DNA of 64,000 nt, taken from positions 248,001 through 312,000 of the forward strand of contig JANOCD010000114.1 of NCBI GenBank assembly GCA_031411995.1. The letters run 5' to 3'. A model generated the notes under the pieces. That model had not been told where the DNA came from and did not search any database. It saw only the letters and a program-made list of their open reading frames with translations. Both the position numbers and the translations under genes were made by a program. The number at the start of each line of letters is the position of its first letter. Positions within the stretch are counted from its first letter, which is position 1. This stretch comes from Rudanella sp031411995 (GTDB taxonomy: Bacteria; Bacteroidota; Bacteroidia; Cytophagales; Spirosomataceae). Below, piece after piece: positions 42,699 to 50,622 of this stretch.

Positions 42699-43850
42699 TT
42701 ATTTTATCCCCGCAATTACATAGCGGAGCGAGAAACCGCTGCCGAGTTGGGCCGAGAGATTAGCCGAATGAAGCTGACTATCGGTATTGAATCGGAGGAG
42801 TTGATAGGAGATATTACCGAGGGAGGTCTCCACAAGGAATCGGTTGTTGATGCGATAGGCTAAACCAGCTCCTAAAACTCCCTGTATTGAGTTGATTCGG
42901 TCGTCGGAGGCTGATGGGCCACTGTTTGAGTAAAGGATGGTCGCCCGCAGAAAGGGGGTTAACCGGCGGTTATTAAGGTAACGTTGCACAAATGGGCTGA
43001 TAGAATACGTTTGGTTAGGCCCGAAAATAGGCGTGGCTTCTGTTTTCTCCGATGAGAAACCCAACCCAACGCCCAATAGGGTGTTTTCTGCAATGAACCG
43101 ACCAATAGACGCATTCAGAGCCAAACTGTTGGTGGTAGTTTCTTTGTTCTGAGTGGGAACAATGGTCTGCTGGTAAGCAGTACGACCAGTAAAACCGCCT
43201 TCGACAACCCAATTACCGGCTTGCGTGGTGGTTAAGGTGGTTTCGGGGTTTTCTTTACCGGTGCCGTTTGGCCCCATCCAATAAACCAGCCCCAACCCAA
43301 TGCCACTGGCCGGAATTGGCAAACCTACCCCGTTGATGGTTCCCTGCAACGCCAGCCGCTTACTCAGAAAGTAGGTGGCACCCGCTTCAACTGTCGGATT
43401 AATCGAAAATGTTTTATACCGACTTGAACTGATAAAGCCATTGCTGTTAGGTGTCGTCAACGACGAGTTGTTAAACGAAGCCTCAATACCAGCCCCGGCA
43501 AACAGTAACATTGGCCCAACCGACCAATACCGACGGAAAAATGGATTGATCTCTGGAGAGGTTTCGCTAAGGCGGCTTGTATTGGCATCGTTCGGAATGA
43601 AGAGACTTTTACTATATCGCCCTGAATAGGCCAGATTAACACCCAGCATCCAGTTATTAGCAATGAAATGCCCTATTTGAAGGTTTACCCGTGGCGTGAT
43701 GGTTGGACTTCGAAAAAATTCGCTTTTCTGTATCATGTAATTTGCGCTCACCCCTCCCCCCAGAATTCCGTTTCCTTTTTGTGTTTGCGCCTGTGTTTGG
43801 AGCAACACGGCGCACAGCAATACTGCCAGTAGAAAAAATCTCATTTTCAT
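42699..43850 (-). CDS. Hypothetical outer-membrane beta-barrel protein
   Basis: Exported protein of 383 residues with signal MKMRFFLLAVLLCAVLLQTQAQ (an ATG two codons in is equally good). The mature part is made of alternating amphipathic strands, many ending in aromatic residues (MIQKSEFFRSPTITPRVNLQ, LGVNLAYSGRYSKSLF, TPFLRATILYS, LRYVIAGIK at the end), typical of small outer-membrane barrels in this phylum. It reads as an internal duplication: both halves have IGHFIANNWMLGVNLAYS- or IGRFIAENTLLGVGLGFS-like strands about 190 residues apart. No specific family. It is convergent with the GH13 gene, ten bases apart, and has a promoter directly upstream. Confidence 0.8.
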   Translation of the reverse strand: MKMRFFLLAVLLCAVLLQTQAQTQKGNGILGGGVSANYMIQKSEFFRSPTITPRVNLQIGHFIANNWMLGVNLAYSGRYSKSLFIPNDANTSRLSETSPEINPFFRRYWSVGPMLLFAGAGIEASFNNSSLTTPNSNGFISSSRYKTFSINPTVEAGATYFLSKRLALQGTINGVGLPIPASGIGLGLVYWMGPNGTGKENPETTLTTTQAGNWVVEGGFTGRTAYQQTIVPTQNKETTTNSLALNASIGRFIAENTLLGVGLGFSSEKTEATPIFGPNQTYSISPFVQRYLNNRRLTPFLRATILYSNSGPSASDDRINSIQGVLGAGLAYRINNRFLVETSLGNISYQLLRFNTDSQLHSANLSAQLGSGFSLRYVIAGIK

Positions 43851-43863
43851 GGATAGTTTGTCT

Positions 43864-43893
43864 GAAATGTACTGACAAGTAACAGGCAGGCAA
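43864..43893 (-). promoter_or_regulatory. Promoter of the outer-membrane barrel gene
   Basis: Minus-strand TTG (43891-43893), a 19-base spacer and TACATTTC (43864-43871), one mismatch to TAnnTTTG, lie 13 bases before the ATG at 43850. This is close for a leader, so the start two codons downstream may be the real one. The rest of the 348-base gap to 44198 is AT-rich and holds only the divergent promoter at 44138. Confidence 0.5.
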
Positions 43894-44137
43894 CAACAAA
43901 TCCTATTATTGATTCTTAATTTTCCTTAAACTGTCTACTTACTTATTTTCCATCGCAACGATCCGGCATTCCCAATATTGCCCGCTACAGTTTCCTCTAT
44001 AAACTCTATATGCCAGTATTAAAATTACCTGAATAAGGCAACATGATCTAGTTGACCTATTTTACTTAAAGCCAGTACCTTACATTCTAGCCTGCCCAAA
44101 TATTATATTAAAATTGGGAAAATTATGCCTCAAAAGT

Positions 44138-44168
44138 TTGGCATTTTTTCCCCAGGCCTGTAGTTTCG
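44138..44168 (+). promoter_or_regulatory. Promoter of the NlpC/P60 gene
   Basis: TTG (44138-44140), a 20-base spacer and TAGTTTCG (44161-44168) match the consensus with one mismatch, 30 bases before the ATG at 44199. Confidence 0.6.
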
Positions 44169-44198
44169 TGAACGATACTTGAACTTAACCTATGACAC

Positions 44199-44726
44199 AT
44201 GATTAAGAAAACGCTTCTGACGGTGTTTTGCGCTGCCTCGTTTAGCTCCCTTCAAGCTCAGTCTATTCCTACTGAAATACCCGCTGCCGAAACCGCTTTC
44301 TACGAACAAATTCCCGTTGTCAGTAACGTTATCAACTACGCCAAAAAGCACCTCCACATTCGCTACCGCTCTGGTGGCACCAACCCAAAAGGGTTCGATT
44401 GTTCGGGATTCACCCGCTTCTGTTTCAGCCACTTCGGTATCAATCTCCCTCATTCCAGTGCCGCTCAGGGCAACGTGGGCAACTCCATCGACAAAGCCGA
44501 AGCCCAACCCGGCGACCTCATTTTTTTCAAAGGACACAGCGCAGGCGGAAGCCGCATTGGTCACGTTGGCATGATCACGGAAGTGGTTGGGAATAAGATC
44601 AAATTCATTCACTCGGCCTGGAACGGCGGCATCCGCTACGATTATCTCCACGCCGATTATTATCAAAACCGGTTCATGGGGGTTCGGCGGGTGGTTTCGC
44701 TGCTGGCCGAGAAGGAAAACTCTTAA
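44199..44726 (+). CDS. NlpC/P60 (C40) peptidoglycan endopeptidase
   Basis: Exported cysteine peptidase of 175 residues, signal peptide about 1-20 (ending LQAQ). The whole mature protein is one NlpC/P60 domain with the triad C68 (GFDCSGFTRFCF), H122 (RIGHVGMI) and H138 (KFIHSAWNGG). No SH3 or LysM targeting module is attached, as in Bacteroidota single-domain members. These enzymes cleave the D-Glu-mDAP bond of stem peptides during wall turnover. It has its own promoter and is followed after 81 bases by a cytochrome b gene, so it may or may not be co-transcribed with the redox pair. Confidence 0.94.
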   Translation: MIKKTLLTVFCAASFSSLQAQSIPTEIPAAETAFYEQIPVVSNVINYAKKHLHIRYRSGGTNPKGFDCSGFTRFCFSHFGINLPHSSAAQGNVGNSIDKAEAQPGDLIFFKGHSAGGSRIGHVGMITEVVGNKIKFIHSAWNGGIRYDYLHADYYQNRFMGVRRVVSLLAEKENS

Positions 44727-44807
44727 CAATGCCGTCATATTGGTAGCTCGAAAAAAGGGTATCTTGCTGGTGAATCCAGAAGCCCCACTTTTTGAGCAAG
44801 TCCATTT

Positions 44808-45506
44808 ATGAAGCGCATTGTTGAAAACAAACACCTGCTTGCAATTCGGTGGTTTCACTGGATCAACTTTCCCGTGCTTGCCCTGATGATCTGGAGCGGC
44901 CTGCTCATCTATTGGGCCTGGCACCCCTATAAAATTCAGATTGGCTCGGTGGTGCTGATCGAATTCTTTCCCAAATGGTTTTTTGCGGCTTTTAAACTCC
45001 CTCGTCGGCTGGCCGAAGGCATGGCCTGGCACTTTGTGTTCCAGTGGGTGTTCATCATCAATGGCATGCTCTACGTGGCCTACACCGCCTTTTCGGGTGA
45101 GTGGCGGTATCTTTTGCCCAAACGCTCATCATTTCGGGAAGCCTGGCAGGTGGTGTTGCACGACCTCGGCATTCGTAAAACGCCCCTGCCCGTCGAGAAA
45201 TACAACGCAGCCCAGCGCATAGCCTATTCCGCAACGGTGCTGATGGGTTTCGGTTCGTTGCTAACGGGTTTGGCGATCTATAAACCCACGCAGGTTTGGT
45301 GGCTCACGGGTCTGTTTGGTGGCTACGAGATGGCCCGGCTCATTCACTTTGCTCTCACCATTGGCTACGTCCTGTTCTTTGTGGTTCATATTGCCCAAGT
45401 AATCCGGGCGGGCTGGAACAATTTCCGAAGTATGGTCGCTGGGTTCGATGTTGTCGATAACTCACCCGTTCAACCCAAACCAGTTGCCCCACCCCTCACC
45501 GACTGA
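44808..45506 (+). CDS. Cytochrome b561-type membrane subunit of oxidoreductase
   Basis: Di-haem membrane protein of 232 residues with four or five helices. Candidate haem ligands are in RWFHWINF (helix 1), MAWHFVFQWVFIINGMLY, LIHFALTIGYVLFFVVHIAQV (helix 4). The family is that of Ni/Fe-hydrogenase or formate-dehydrogenase type cytochrome b subunits found next to molybdopterin enzymes. The next gene, beginning five bases after this one ends, encodes such an enzyme. Together they would move electrons between the quinone pool and a periplasmic or membrane-bound substrate, functionally like MsrPQ or a sulfite oxidase system (inference). Confidence 0.88.
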   Translation: MKRIVENKHLLAIRWFHWINFPVLALMIWSGLLIYWAWHPYKIQIGSVVLIEFFPKWFFAAFKLPRRLAEGMAWHFVFQWVFIINGMLYVAYTAFSGEWRYLLPKRSSFREAWQVVLHDLGIRKTPLPVEKYNAAQRIAYSATVLMGFGSLLTGLAIYKPTQVWWLTGLFGGYEMARLIHFALTIGYVLFFVVHIAQVIRAGWNNFRSMVAGFDVVDNSPVQPKPVAPPLTD

Positions 45507-45510
45507 CCGC

Positions 45511-46338
45511 ATGGAAACCACCGATCAAAATCCCGACTCCAACGAGCAAATTCCCCACATGCCCGAACGGGAAGAGCTGACAACGGAACAACAGATTCGC
45601 AGGAGGACCATCAAAGCGTTTGCCTTGTTCGGGTTGGCAAGTTTGGTGCCTGTGGGCATCTGGAAATATATCAACGGTCAGCCCCGCGTGGCAGGAATCC
45701 CCAGCCCGTTGCGGTCAGTACTAAATGCCAACGAGCAAATAGCCAATACATACTTTAGCAATCAGCACCTCGCCCCCACGTTTCCACTTGACCAAGCCGC
45801 CAAACAGCCCCGCGTGAATGGCCGAGACGGTTTGAAAGGTAATTTCGATCCGGCCACCTGGCAACTGAATGTGCAACAAGCGGGTCGCGCGAACATGACA
45901 CTCAGCCTTGACGACATCAAAGCCTTACCCAAACACGAGCTGGTTTTTGATTTCAAATGCGTGGAAGGCTGGAGTCAGATTCAGCATTGGGGGGGAGCGC
46001 GATTTTCGGACTTTGTAGCCAAATACGGCCTTGGCACCCGCTCCGGGCAACCAGTCACCAGCGAGGAAGACTTTTTCAAACACGTAGGCATGATGACTCC
46101 CGACGGCGGCTACTACGTGAGCCTCGACATGGCAAGTGCGATGCACCCCCAAACACTGCTGGCTTACGAAATGAACGGCTTACCCCTCACAGCTCCGCAC
46201 GGTGCCCCCCTTCGGCTCATTATCCCGGTGAAATATGGCGTGAAAAATCTCAAACGCATCGGCACCATCGCCTTCTCCGACGACCGCCCCCGCGACTTTT
46301 GGGGCGAACGTGGCTATGATTATCATTTGGGTTTGTGA
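45511..46338 (+). CDS. Molybdopterin-dependent oxidoreductase (sulfite oxidase/MsrP fold)
   Basis: Protein of 275 residues from the ATG at 45511. An in-frame upstream codon at 45448 would overlap the cytochrome gene by 59 bases. After a polar start, QIRRRTIKAFALFGLASLVP is a membrane anchor or a Tat-like leader with an RRR motif, needed to export a folded Mo cofactor. The catalytic domain has the Mo-ligating Cys in FDFKCVEGWSQIQHWGG and the SUOX-type TPDGGYYVSLDMASAMHPQT and GAPLRLIIPVKYGVKNLKRI. It lacks the MsrP-length N-terminal part, and substrate is open (sulfite, methionine sulfoxide and others). Co-transcribed with its cytochrome b partner. Confidence 0.9.
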   Translation: METTDQNPDSNEQIPHMPEREELTTEQQIRRRTIKAFALFGLASLVPVGIWKYINGQPRVAGIPSPLRSVLNANEQIANTYFSNQHLAPTFPLDQAAKQPRVNGRDGLKGNFDPATWQLNVQQAGRANMTLSLDDIKALPKHELVFDFKCVEGWSQIQHWGGARFSDFVAKYGLGTRSGQPVTSEEDFFKHVGMMTPDGGYYVSLDMASAMHPQTLLAYEMNGLPLTAPHGAPLRLIIPVKYGVKNLKRIGTIAFSDDRPRDFWGERGYDYHLGL

Positions 46339-46344
46339 AGATAT

Positions 46345-46680
46345 TCACGAAACGGCGAACTCCGTAAACTGCCGGACAAAGGGCGAGCGATACGCCAGAA
46401 CAATGTGTTCTTTGGGAACGCCAGCTTCGAGCAGATCGTCAACTATTCCGTCTTCGGTGCCGTCGCGTTGAATCCAGATTTTCCCGTCGATGACTTCGAG
46501 ATGAAGCTGGATGCCGTATGAACGATCTTCGCCCTGCCAGCTATTTATCAGAAGCAGATAACGATCTGATGCTGTATCTGCTATAAGTTCTAAATTACGT
46601 ATGCCTGCTTTTTCAGCAAATGCTTTATGTTCGGTCAATATTTGCCGACTGATCTCTGAGTAATTTATTTGGGTAACCAT
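46345..46680 (-). CDS. xisI: XisI family protein (pair with disrupted xisH)
   Basis: XisI protein of 111 residues: YSEISRQILTEHKAFAEKAG, RYLLLINSWQGEDRSYGIQL, LEVIDGKIWIQRDGTEDGIV, GVPKEHIVLAYRSPF. It lines up by eye with the solitary XisI at 38608-38955, but the two are clearly diverged, so they are not a recent duplication. The ATG at 46680 lies inside the last sixteen bases of xisH, the usual coupled arrangement. Because xisH is frameshifted upstream, translation of xisI may be reduced if it depends on coupling. Confidence 0.9.
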   Translation of the reverse strand: MVTQINYSEISRQILTEHKAFAEKAGIRNLELIADTASDRYLLLINSWQGEDRSYGIQLHLEVIDGKIWIQRDGTEDGIVDDLLEAGVPKEHIVLAYRSPFVRQFTEFAVS

Positions 46681-47083
46681 GACTCAATCAATTGATTTAT
46701 TGGGTTATAGACCAATAGTTTTATTCCTAAATTATTCTGAATCACTGGAATTATCCTGTCAACAGATAACTCCTGAAAAGCATCTTTAGGGATAGCCAAA
46801 TAGAGTTGCCGACTCGGTTGTTGGATTTCAAGAGATTGGCGATAGAGGGTATACTGCACTATCGGTTTTCAAGTTCCGACATAATCGACTTGCCAACAAA
46901 GCTCTTCACCTCAACAGCAATCAACCGGCCTTGTTTGTCGGCAGTCAGTAATTTTTCAGCTCCAATATCAACATACAATTTACGCTCCCCAAGCGACAGT
47001 GACAAAGGTTCGTCCGTAATCGTCCAGCCATCGTTTATCAGTGCGTTCCTGACAATATCGTGAAAAACATCTTTTGCTGCCAT
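46665..47083 (-). pseudogene. xisH: xisH disrupted by a single-base deletion
   Basis: The first part, from the ATG at 47083, reads MAAKDVFHDIVRNALINDGW ... LIAVEVKSFVGKSIMSELEN and then hits a stop. The second part continues in the next frame as QYTLYRQSLEIQQPSRQLYL ... LIESWLPK, ending at 46665. Together they match full-length XisH (about 139 residues, PD-(D/E)xK-like fold with the VEVKSF motif). Between ELEN and QYTLY there are eight bases where an intact gene would have nine, so one base has been lost near 46861. There is no slippery heptamer to suggest programmed frameshifting. A sequencing error is the main alternative. Confidence 0.85.
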
Positions 47084-47091
47084 CCTGCAAG

Positions 47092-50000
47092 TTACATATT
47101 CCGGCGATATTGCCCACCAACGGCGTAGAGGGCGTTGCTGAGTTGCCCCAAGGAGCAAACTTTGGCTGCTTCCATCAAGCTCTCGAAGACGTTACCGCCC
47201 GACAAGGCCGCTTGCTGCAACTGCACGAGGGCAAGTTCGGCAGCGTCTTTGTTGCGCTCCTGAAACGCCCGGCACGACTCGACCTGATACCGCCTTTCTC
47301 CTTCCGTAGAACGAATTACCTCGCCGGGGGTAATGGTTGGCGAGCCATTCGGGTCAAGGAACGTGTTGACCCCGATAATGGGCAACTCGCCGTTGTGTTT
47401 CAGGGTTTCGTAATACATCGACTCTTCCTGAATCTTGCTCCGCTGATACATCCGCTCCATCGCGCCCAGCACTCCACCCCGTTCATTAATGGCCAGAAAC
47501 TCCTGATAAACAGCCTCTTCCACCAATTCGGTCAGTTCGTCAACCACAAACGAGCCTTGCAGGGGATTCTCATTCTTGGTCAGGCCAAACTCGCGGTTGA
47601 TGATGAGCTGAATGGCCATTGCCCGGCGCACCGACTCCTCAGTTGGGGTCGTAATGGCCTCGTCATAAGCGTTGGTATGCAGCGAATTGGTGTTGTCGTA
47701 AACGGCCAAGAGGGCTTGTAGCGTGGTTCGGATGTCGTTGAAACCGATCTCCTGCGCGTGCAAACTCCGCCCCGATGTTTGGATATGATACTTCAGTTTC
47801 TGGCTCCGGTCGTTGGCTTTGTATTTGAATTTCATGGCCTTCGCCCAAATCCGACGCGCCACCTTGCCCATAACCGTATATTCGGGGTCCATGCCGTTGG
47901 AGAAAAAGAACGACAGATTCGGGGCAAAATCGTCGATGCGGAGACCCCGGCTGAGGTAATACTCCACAAACGTGAAGCCGTTAGACAGGGTAAATGCCAG
48001 TTGCGAAATCGGATTGGCCCCGGCCTCGGCAATGTGGTAGCCCGAAATCGACACTGAATAGAAATTCTGTACCCGGTTCTCCGTGAAATACTCCTGAATA
48101 TCGCCCATCATCCGAAGGGCAAACTCGGTGGAGAAAATGCAGGTGTTCTGGGCTTGATCTTCCTTCAGAATATCGGCCTGAACCGTTCCCCGCACCTTGC
48201 GCAGCGTGTCGGCTTTGATCTGCTCATAAACCTCCCGTGGCAACACCTTATCGCCCGTTGTCCCCAACAGTTGAAGGCCCAAACCGTTGTTACCGTCAGG
48301 GAGCGGGCCTTGGTAAGAAGCGAGGGGTGAGCGGTCTTTGCTGCCATTGTTAGACAACCACTTCTCACACTGCTGATCAATGGCTGCGTTCAGAAAAAAG
48401 GCCAGCAGCATGGGTGCTGGACCGTTTATGGTCATGGACACCGAGGTGCTGGGGTCGCAGAGGTCGAAGCCGGAGTAGAGTTTTTTGGCATCGTCTAACG
48501 AGCAGATGCTTACGCCGGAGTTACCCACTTTTCCAAAAATATCAGGCCGAATGGCCGGGTCTTCGCCGTAGAGTGTGACCGAGTCGAAGGCTGTGGAAAG
48601 CCGTTTGGCGGGCATGTTCTTCGACACATAATGGAACCGTCGATTGGTGCGTTCGGGGCCGCCCTCGCCTGCAAACATTCGGGTTGGGTCTTCGCCCTCG
48701 CGTTTGAGCGGGAATACACCAGCCGCATACGGAAACTCACCCGGCACGTTTTCGGTCAGAAGCCAGCGCAACACATCGCCCCAGTCGCTGTAGCGGGGCA
48801 GGGCTACTTTCGGGATTTTCAGGTGTGACAGCGTCTCCACATACAGCGGTTGCCGGATGGTTTTGTCGCGCACTTTATACTCGTAAAACTCTGCCGTATA
48901 GCGTTGCTGCATGGGGGGCCACCCCTGCAACAGGGCACGGCAATCGGGGTGCAGCCGGGCTTCGAGGGTAGTGTAGAGACTTTGCAGTTCGACCTTTAAC
49001 GGACTGTCTTCCAGTTGGTTTAGCGTCCCATCAATCTGGTACAACTGTCGGGCGAGAGCGGTTTGTTCCTGCACAAATTGGTCGTATCGGCGGCTTTCTT
49101 CCACAATCTCAGCCAGATAGCGTACCCGGTCACTTGGGATAATTTGGGCGGTCCTGCGATCCGGTTTTGGATTTGGGCGGTCCGGCGATCCGGTTTCGGA
49201 TTTCGGATTTATGGCGAAAGCAAATCCCAATTCTCTCATTACCCGCTCAAACAACTCATTCATCCCGGCATCGTTGAATTGGGCAGCAATGGTGCCGACA
49301 ATGGGCAATTGCTCGTCGGAGGTTTCCCAGTTGTTATGGTTTCGCCGGTATTGCTTGCGAACGTCGCGGAGGGCATCTAAAGAACCCCGTTTATCGAATT
49401 TGTTGATGGCGATCAGATCGGCAAAATCGAGCATGTCGATTTTTTCGAGTTGGGTGGCCGCGCCATACTCCGCCGTCATCACATATAAGGTCTTATCGGC
49501 ATGGTCGGTGATTTCGGTGTCGGACTGCCCAATGCCAGATGTCTCCACGATAATCAGGTCGAACTGAGCCGCTTTGCATACGTCGATGGCATCCTGCACA
49601 TGGCGGCTCAGAGCCAGATTAGACTGGCGCGTGGCCAGCGACCGCATATACACGCGCGGGTTATGGATGGCATTCATCCGGATTCGGTCGCCGAGCAGGG
49701 CACCCCCCGTTTTGCGTTTCGAGGGATCTACCGAAATGATAGCCAGCGTTTTATCAGGAAACGTCCGCAAATACCGTAACACCAATTCATCGACCAACGA
49801 CGATTTCCCGGCCCCGCCGGTTCCGGTAATGCCGAGGACGGGCGATGGCTGTAGGGACCGCACCGGCGGACCGGCAATATTTTGCGGCTCACTCGCGTCA
49901 GCAACAGAGATTGAATTTTGCTGACGCATAGGAGCCGCAATATTTTGCGGCTCTACGACAATCCCCATCTCTGCCATTGTAATTAGGCGGGGGATGTCTT

Positions 50001-50496
50001 CGACTGTAATTTGGGTGACGCGGTCGAGGGGAGGCAATTCAAAATCGCATTGGCGAAGGAGATCGTCGATCATGCCTTGCAAACCCATCGAACGACCATC
50101 GTCGGGGCTATAGATGCGGGCAATACCATACTGGTGGAGTTCTTCGATTTCGGTGGGTAGAATGGTGCCTCCTCCCCCACCGAAGATTTTGATATGGCCC
50201 GCACCCCGTTCCCCGAGCAGGTCATACATATACTTGAAAAACTCAACATGTCCGCCCTGATAACTGGTGATGGCAATGCCCTGCACGTCTTCCTGAATGG
50301 CGCAATCAACAATTTCGGCTACGGAACGGTTGTGGCCAAGGTGAATAACTTCGGCTCCTGTAGATTGCATAAGCCTGCGCATCAGGTTGATAGCCGCATC
50401 ATGCCCATCGAAAAGAGAGGCTGCCGTAACGATGCGTACTTTATGTTGAAGGCCCTTTTGTTGGGGCTTTTGGGGCTGAACGTCAATTGTGATCAT
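47092..50496 (-). CDS. icmF: Fused isobutyryl-CoA mutase (IcmF)
   Basis: B12-dependent mutase of 1134 residues interconverting isobutyryl-CoA and n-butyryl-CoA (some members act on isovaleryl-CoA). Domains in order: cobalamin-binding with DGHDAA (D30-H32) and SYQGGH; MeaB/ArgK-type G-protein chaperone with Walker A GTGGAGKSS (about 225-233) and NKFDKRG; linker; and the large mutase barrel (about 560-1120) with GVFPLKREGEDPTRMFAGEG and SVSMTINGPAPMLLAFF, both typical of IcmF rather than methylmalonyl-CoA mutase. The in-built chaperone loads and protects the cofactor. Both interdomain linkers contain repeated DNA (49142-49199 and 49874-49953) without loss of frame. It lies eight bases from xisH, on the same strand but functionally unrelated. 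Confidence 0.95.
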   Translation of the reverse strand: MITIDVQPQKPQQKGLQHKVRIVTAASLFDGHDAAINLMRRLMQSTGAEVIHLGHNRSVAEIVDCAIQEDVQGIAITSYQGGHVEFFKYMYDLLGERGAGHIKIFGGGGGTILPTEIEELHQYGIARIYSPDDGRSMGLQGMIDDLLRQCDFELPPLDRVTQITVEDIPRLITMAEMGIVVEPQNIAAPMRQQNSISVADASEPQNIAGPPVRSLQPSPVLGITGTGGAGKSSLVDELVLRYLRTFPDKTLAIISVDPSKRKTGGALLGDRIRMNAIHNPRVYMRSLATRQSNLALSRHVQDAIDVCKAAQFDLIIVETSGIGQSDTEITDHADKTLYVMTAEYGAATQLEKIDMLDFADLIAINKFDKRGSLDALRDVRKQYRRNHNNWETSDEQLPIVGTIAAQFNDAGMNELFERVMRELGFAFAINPKSETGSPDRPNPKPDRRTAQIIPSDRVRYLAEIVEESRRYDQFVQEQTALARQLYQIDGTLNQLEDSPLKVELQSLYTTLEARLHPDCRALLQGWPPMQQRYTAEFYEYKVRDKTIRQPLYVETLSHLKIPKVALPRYSDWGDVLRWLLTENVPGEFPYAAGVFPLKREGEDPTRMFAGEGGPERTNRRFHYVSKNMPAKRLSTAFDSVTLYGEDPAIRPDIFGKVGNSGVSICSLDDAKKLYSGFDLCDPSTSVSMTINGPAPMLLAFFLNAAIDQQCEKWLSNNGSKDRSPLASYQGPLPDGNNGLGLQLLGTTGDKVLPREVYEQIKADTLRKVRGTVQADILKEDQAQNTCIFSTEFALRMMGDIQEYFTENRVQNFYSVSISGYHIAEAGANPISQLAFTLSNGFTFVEYYLSRGLRIDDFAPNLSFFFSNGMDPEYTVMGKVARRIWAKAMKFKYKANDRSQKLKYHIQTSGRSLHAQEIGFNDIRTTLQALLAVYDNTNSLHTNAYDEAITTPTEESVRRAMAIQLIINREFGLTKNENPLQGSFVVDELTELVEEAVYQEFLAINERGGVLGAMERMYQRSKIQEESMYYETLKHNGELPIIGVNTFLDPNGSPTITPGEVIRSTEGERRYQVESCRAFQERNKDAAELALVQLQQAALSGGNVFESLMEAAKVCSLGQLSNALYAVGGQYRRNM
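49142..49199. repeat. 29-bp tandem duplication in icmF linker
   Basis: 49142-49170 and 49171-49199 are two 29-base copies differing at two positions, followed by a partial third start. They encode part of the linker between the G-protein and mutase domains (about residues 433-452, Pro/Arg/Asp-rich). The unit is not a multiple of three, so its two copies are read in different frames. Confidence 0.8.
49874..49953. repeat. Palindromic element inside icmF
   Basis: The 17-base GCAATATTTTGCGGCTC occurs at 49874-49890 and 49937-49953. The second copy is part of a palindrome with arms GAGCCGCAA/TTGCGGCTC (49932-49953). Between the copies lies a further stem, GCGTCAGCAA (49895-49904) with its exact complement at 49918-49927. 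The whole is in frame and encodes EPQNIAAP and EPQNIAGP, 21 residues apart, in the linker before the G-protein domain. It has the look of a small palindromic repeat inserted into a gene. Confidence 0.8.
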
Positions 50497-50537
50497 GGTT
50501 GGGCCGGGATAATTTATGGCTGATGAAGTTTATGGTA

Positions 50538-50545
50538 CAAAAATA
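50538..50545 (-). promoter_or_regulatory. Possible -7 element of icmF
   Basis: Minus-strand TATTTTTG matches TAnnTTTG exactly, 41 bases before the ATG at 50496. No TTG is found at the right distance upstream, so support is partial. Confidence 0.4.
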
Positions 50546-50622
50546 CGGAGATTATGGATAATCAGTGGATAGTAGCGTTTACACTTATTACCTTTATAGG
50601 GTAACGAACACCCACTGAACTT

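Noticed and set aside
44190..45032. Open frame of 280 codons on the minus strand
   Set aside because: It covers the NlpC/P60 and cytochrome b genes, both clearly recognised on the plus strand.
46858..46868. Programmed frameshift in xisH
   Set aside because: No slippery heptamer or downstream structure was seen, and the base count fits a simple deletion.
46345..47083. XisH/XisI as evidence for an excisable element
   Set aside because: Most copies of these families are unrelated to excision; no recombinase, attachment-site repeats or element borders are visible.
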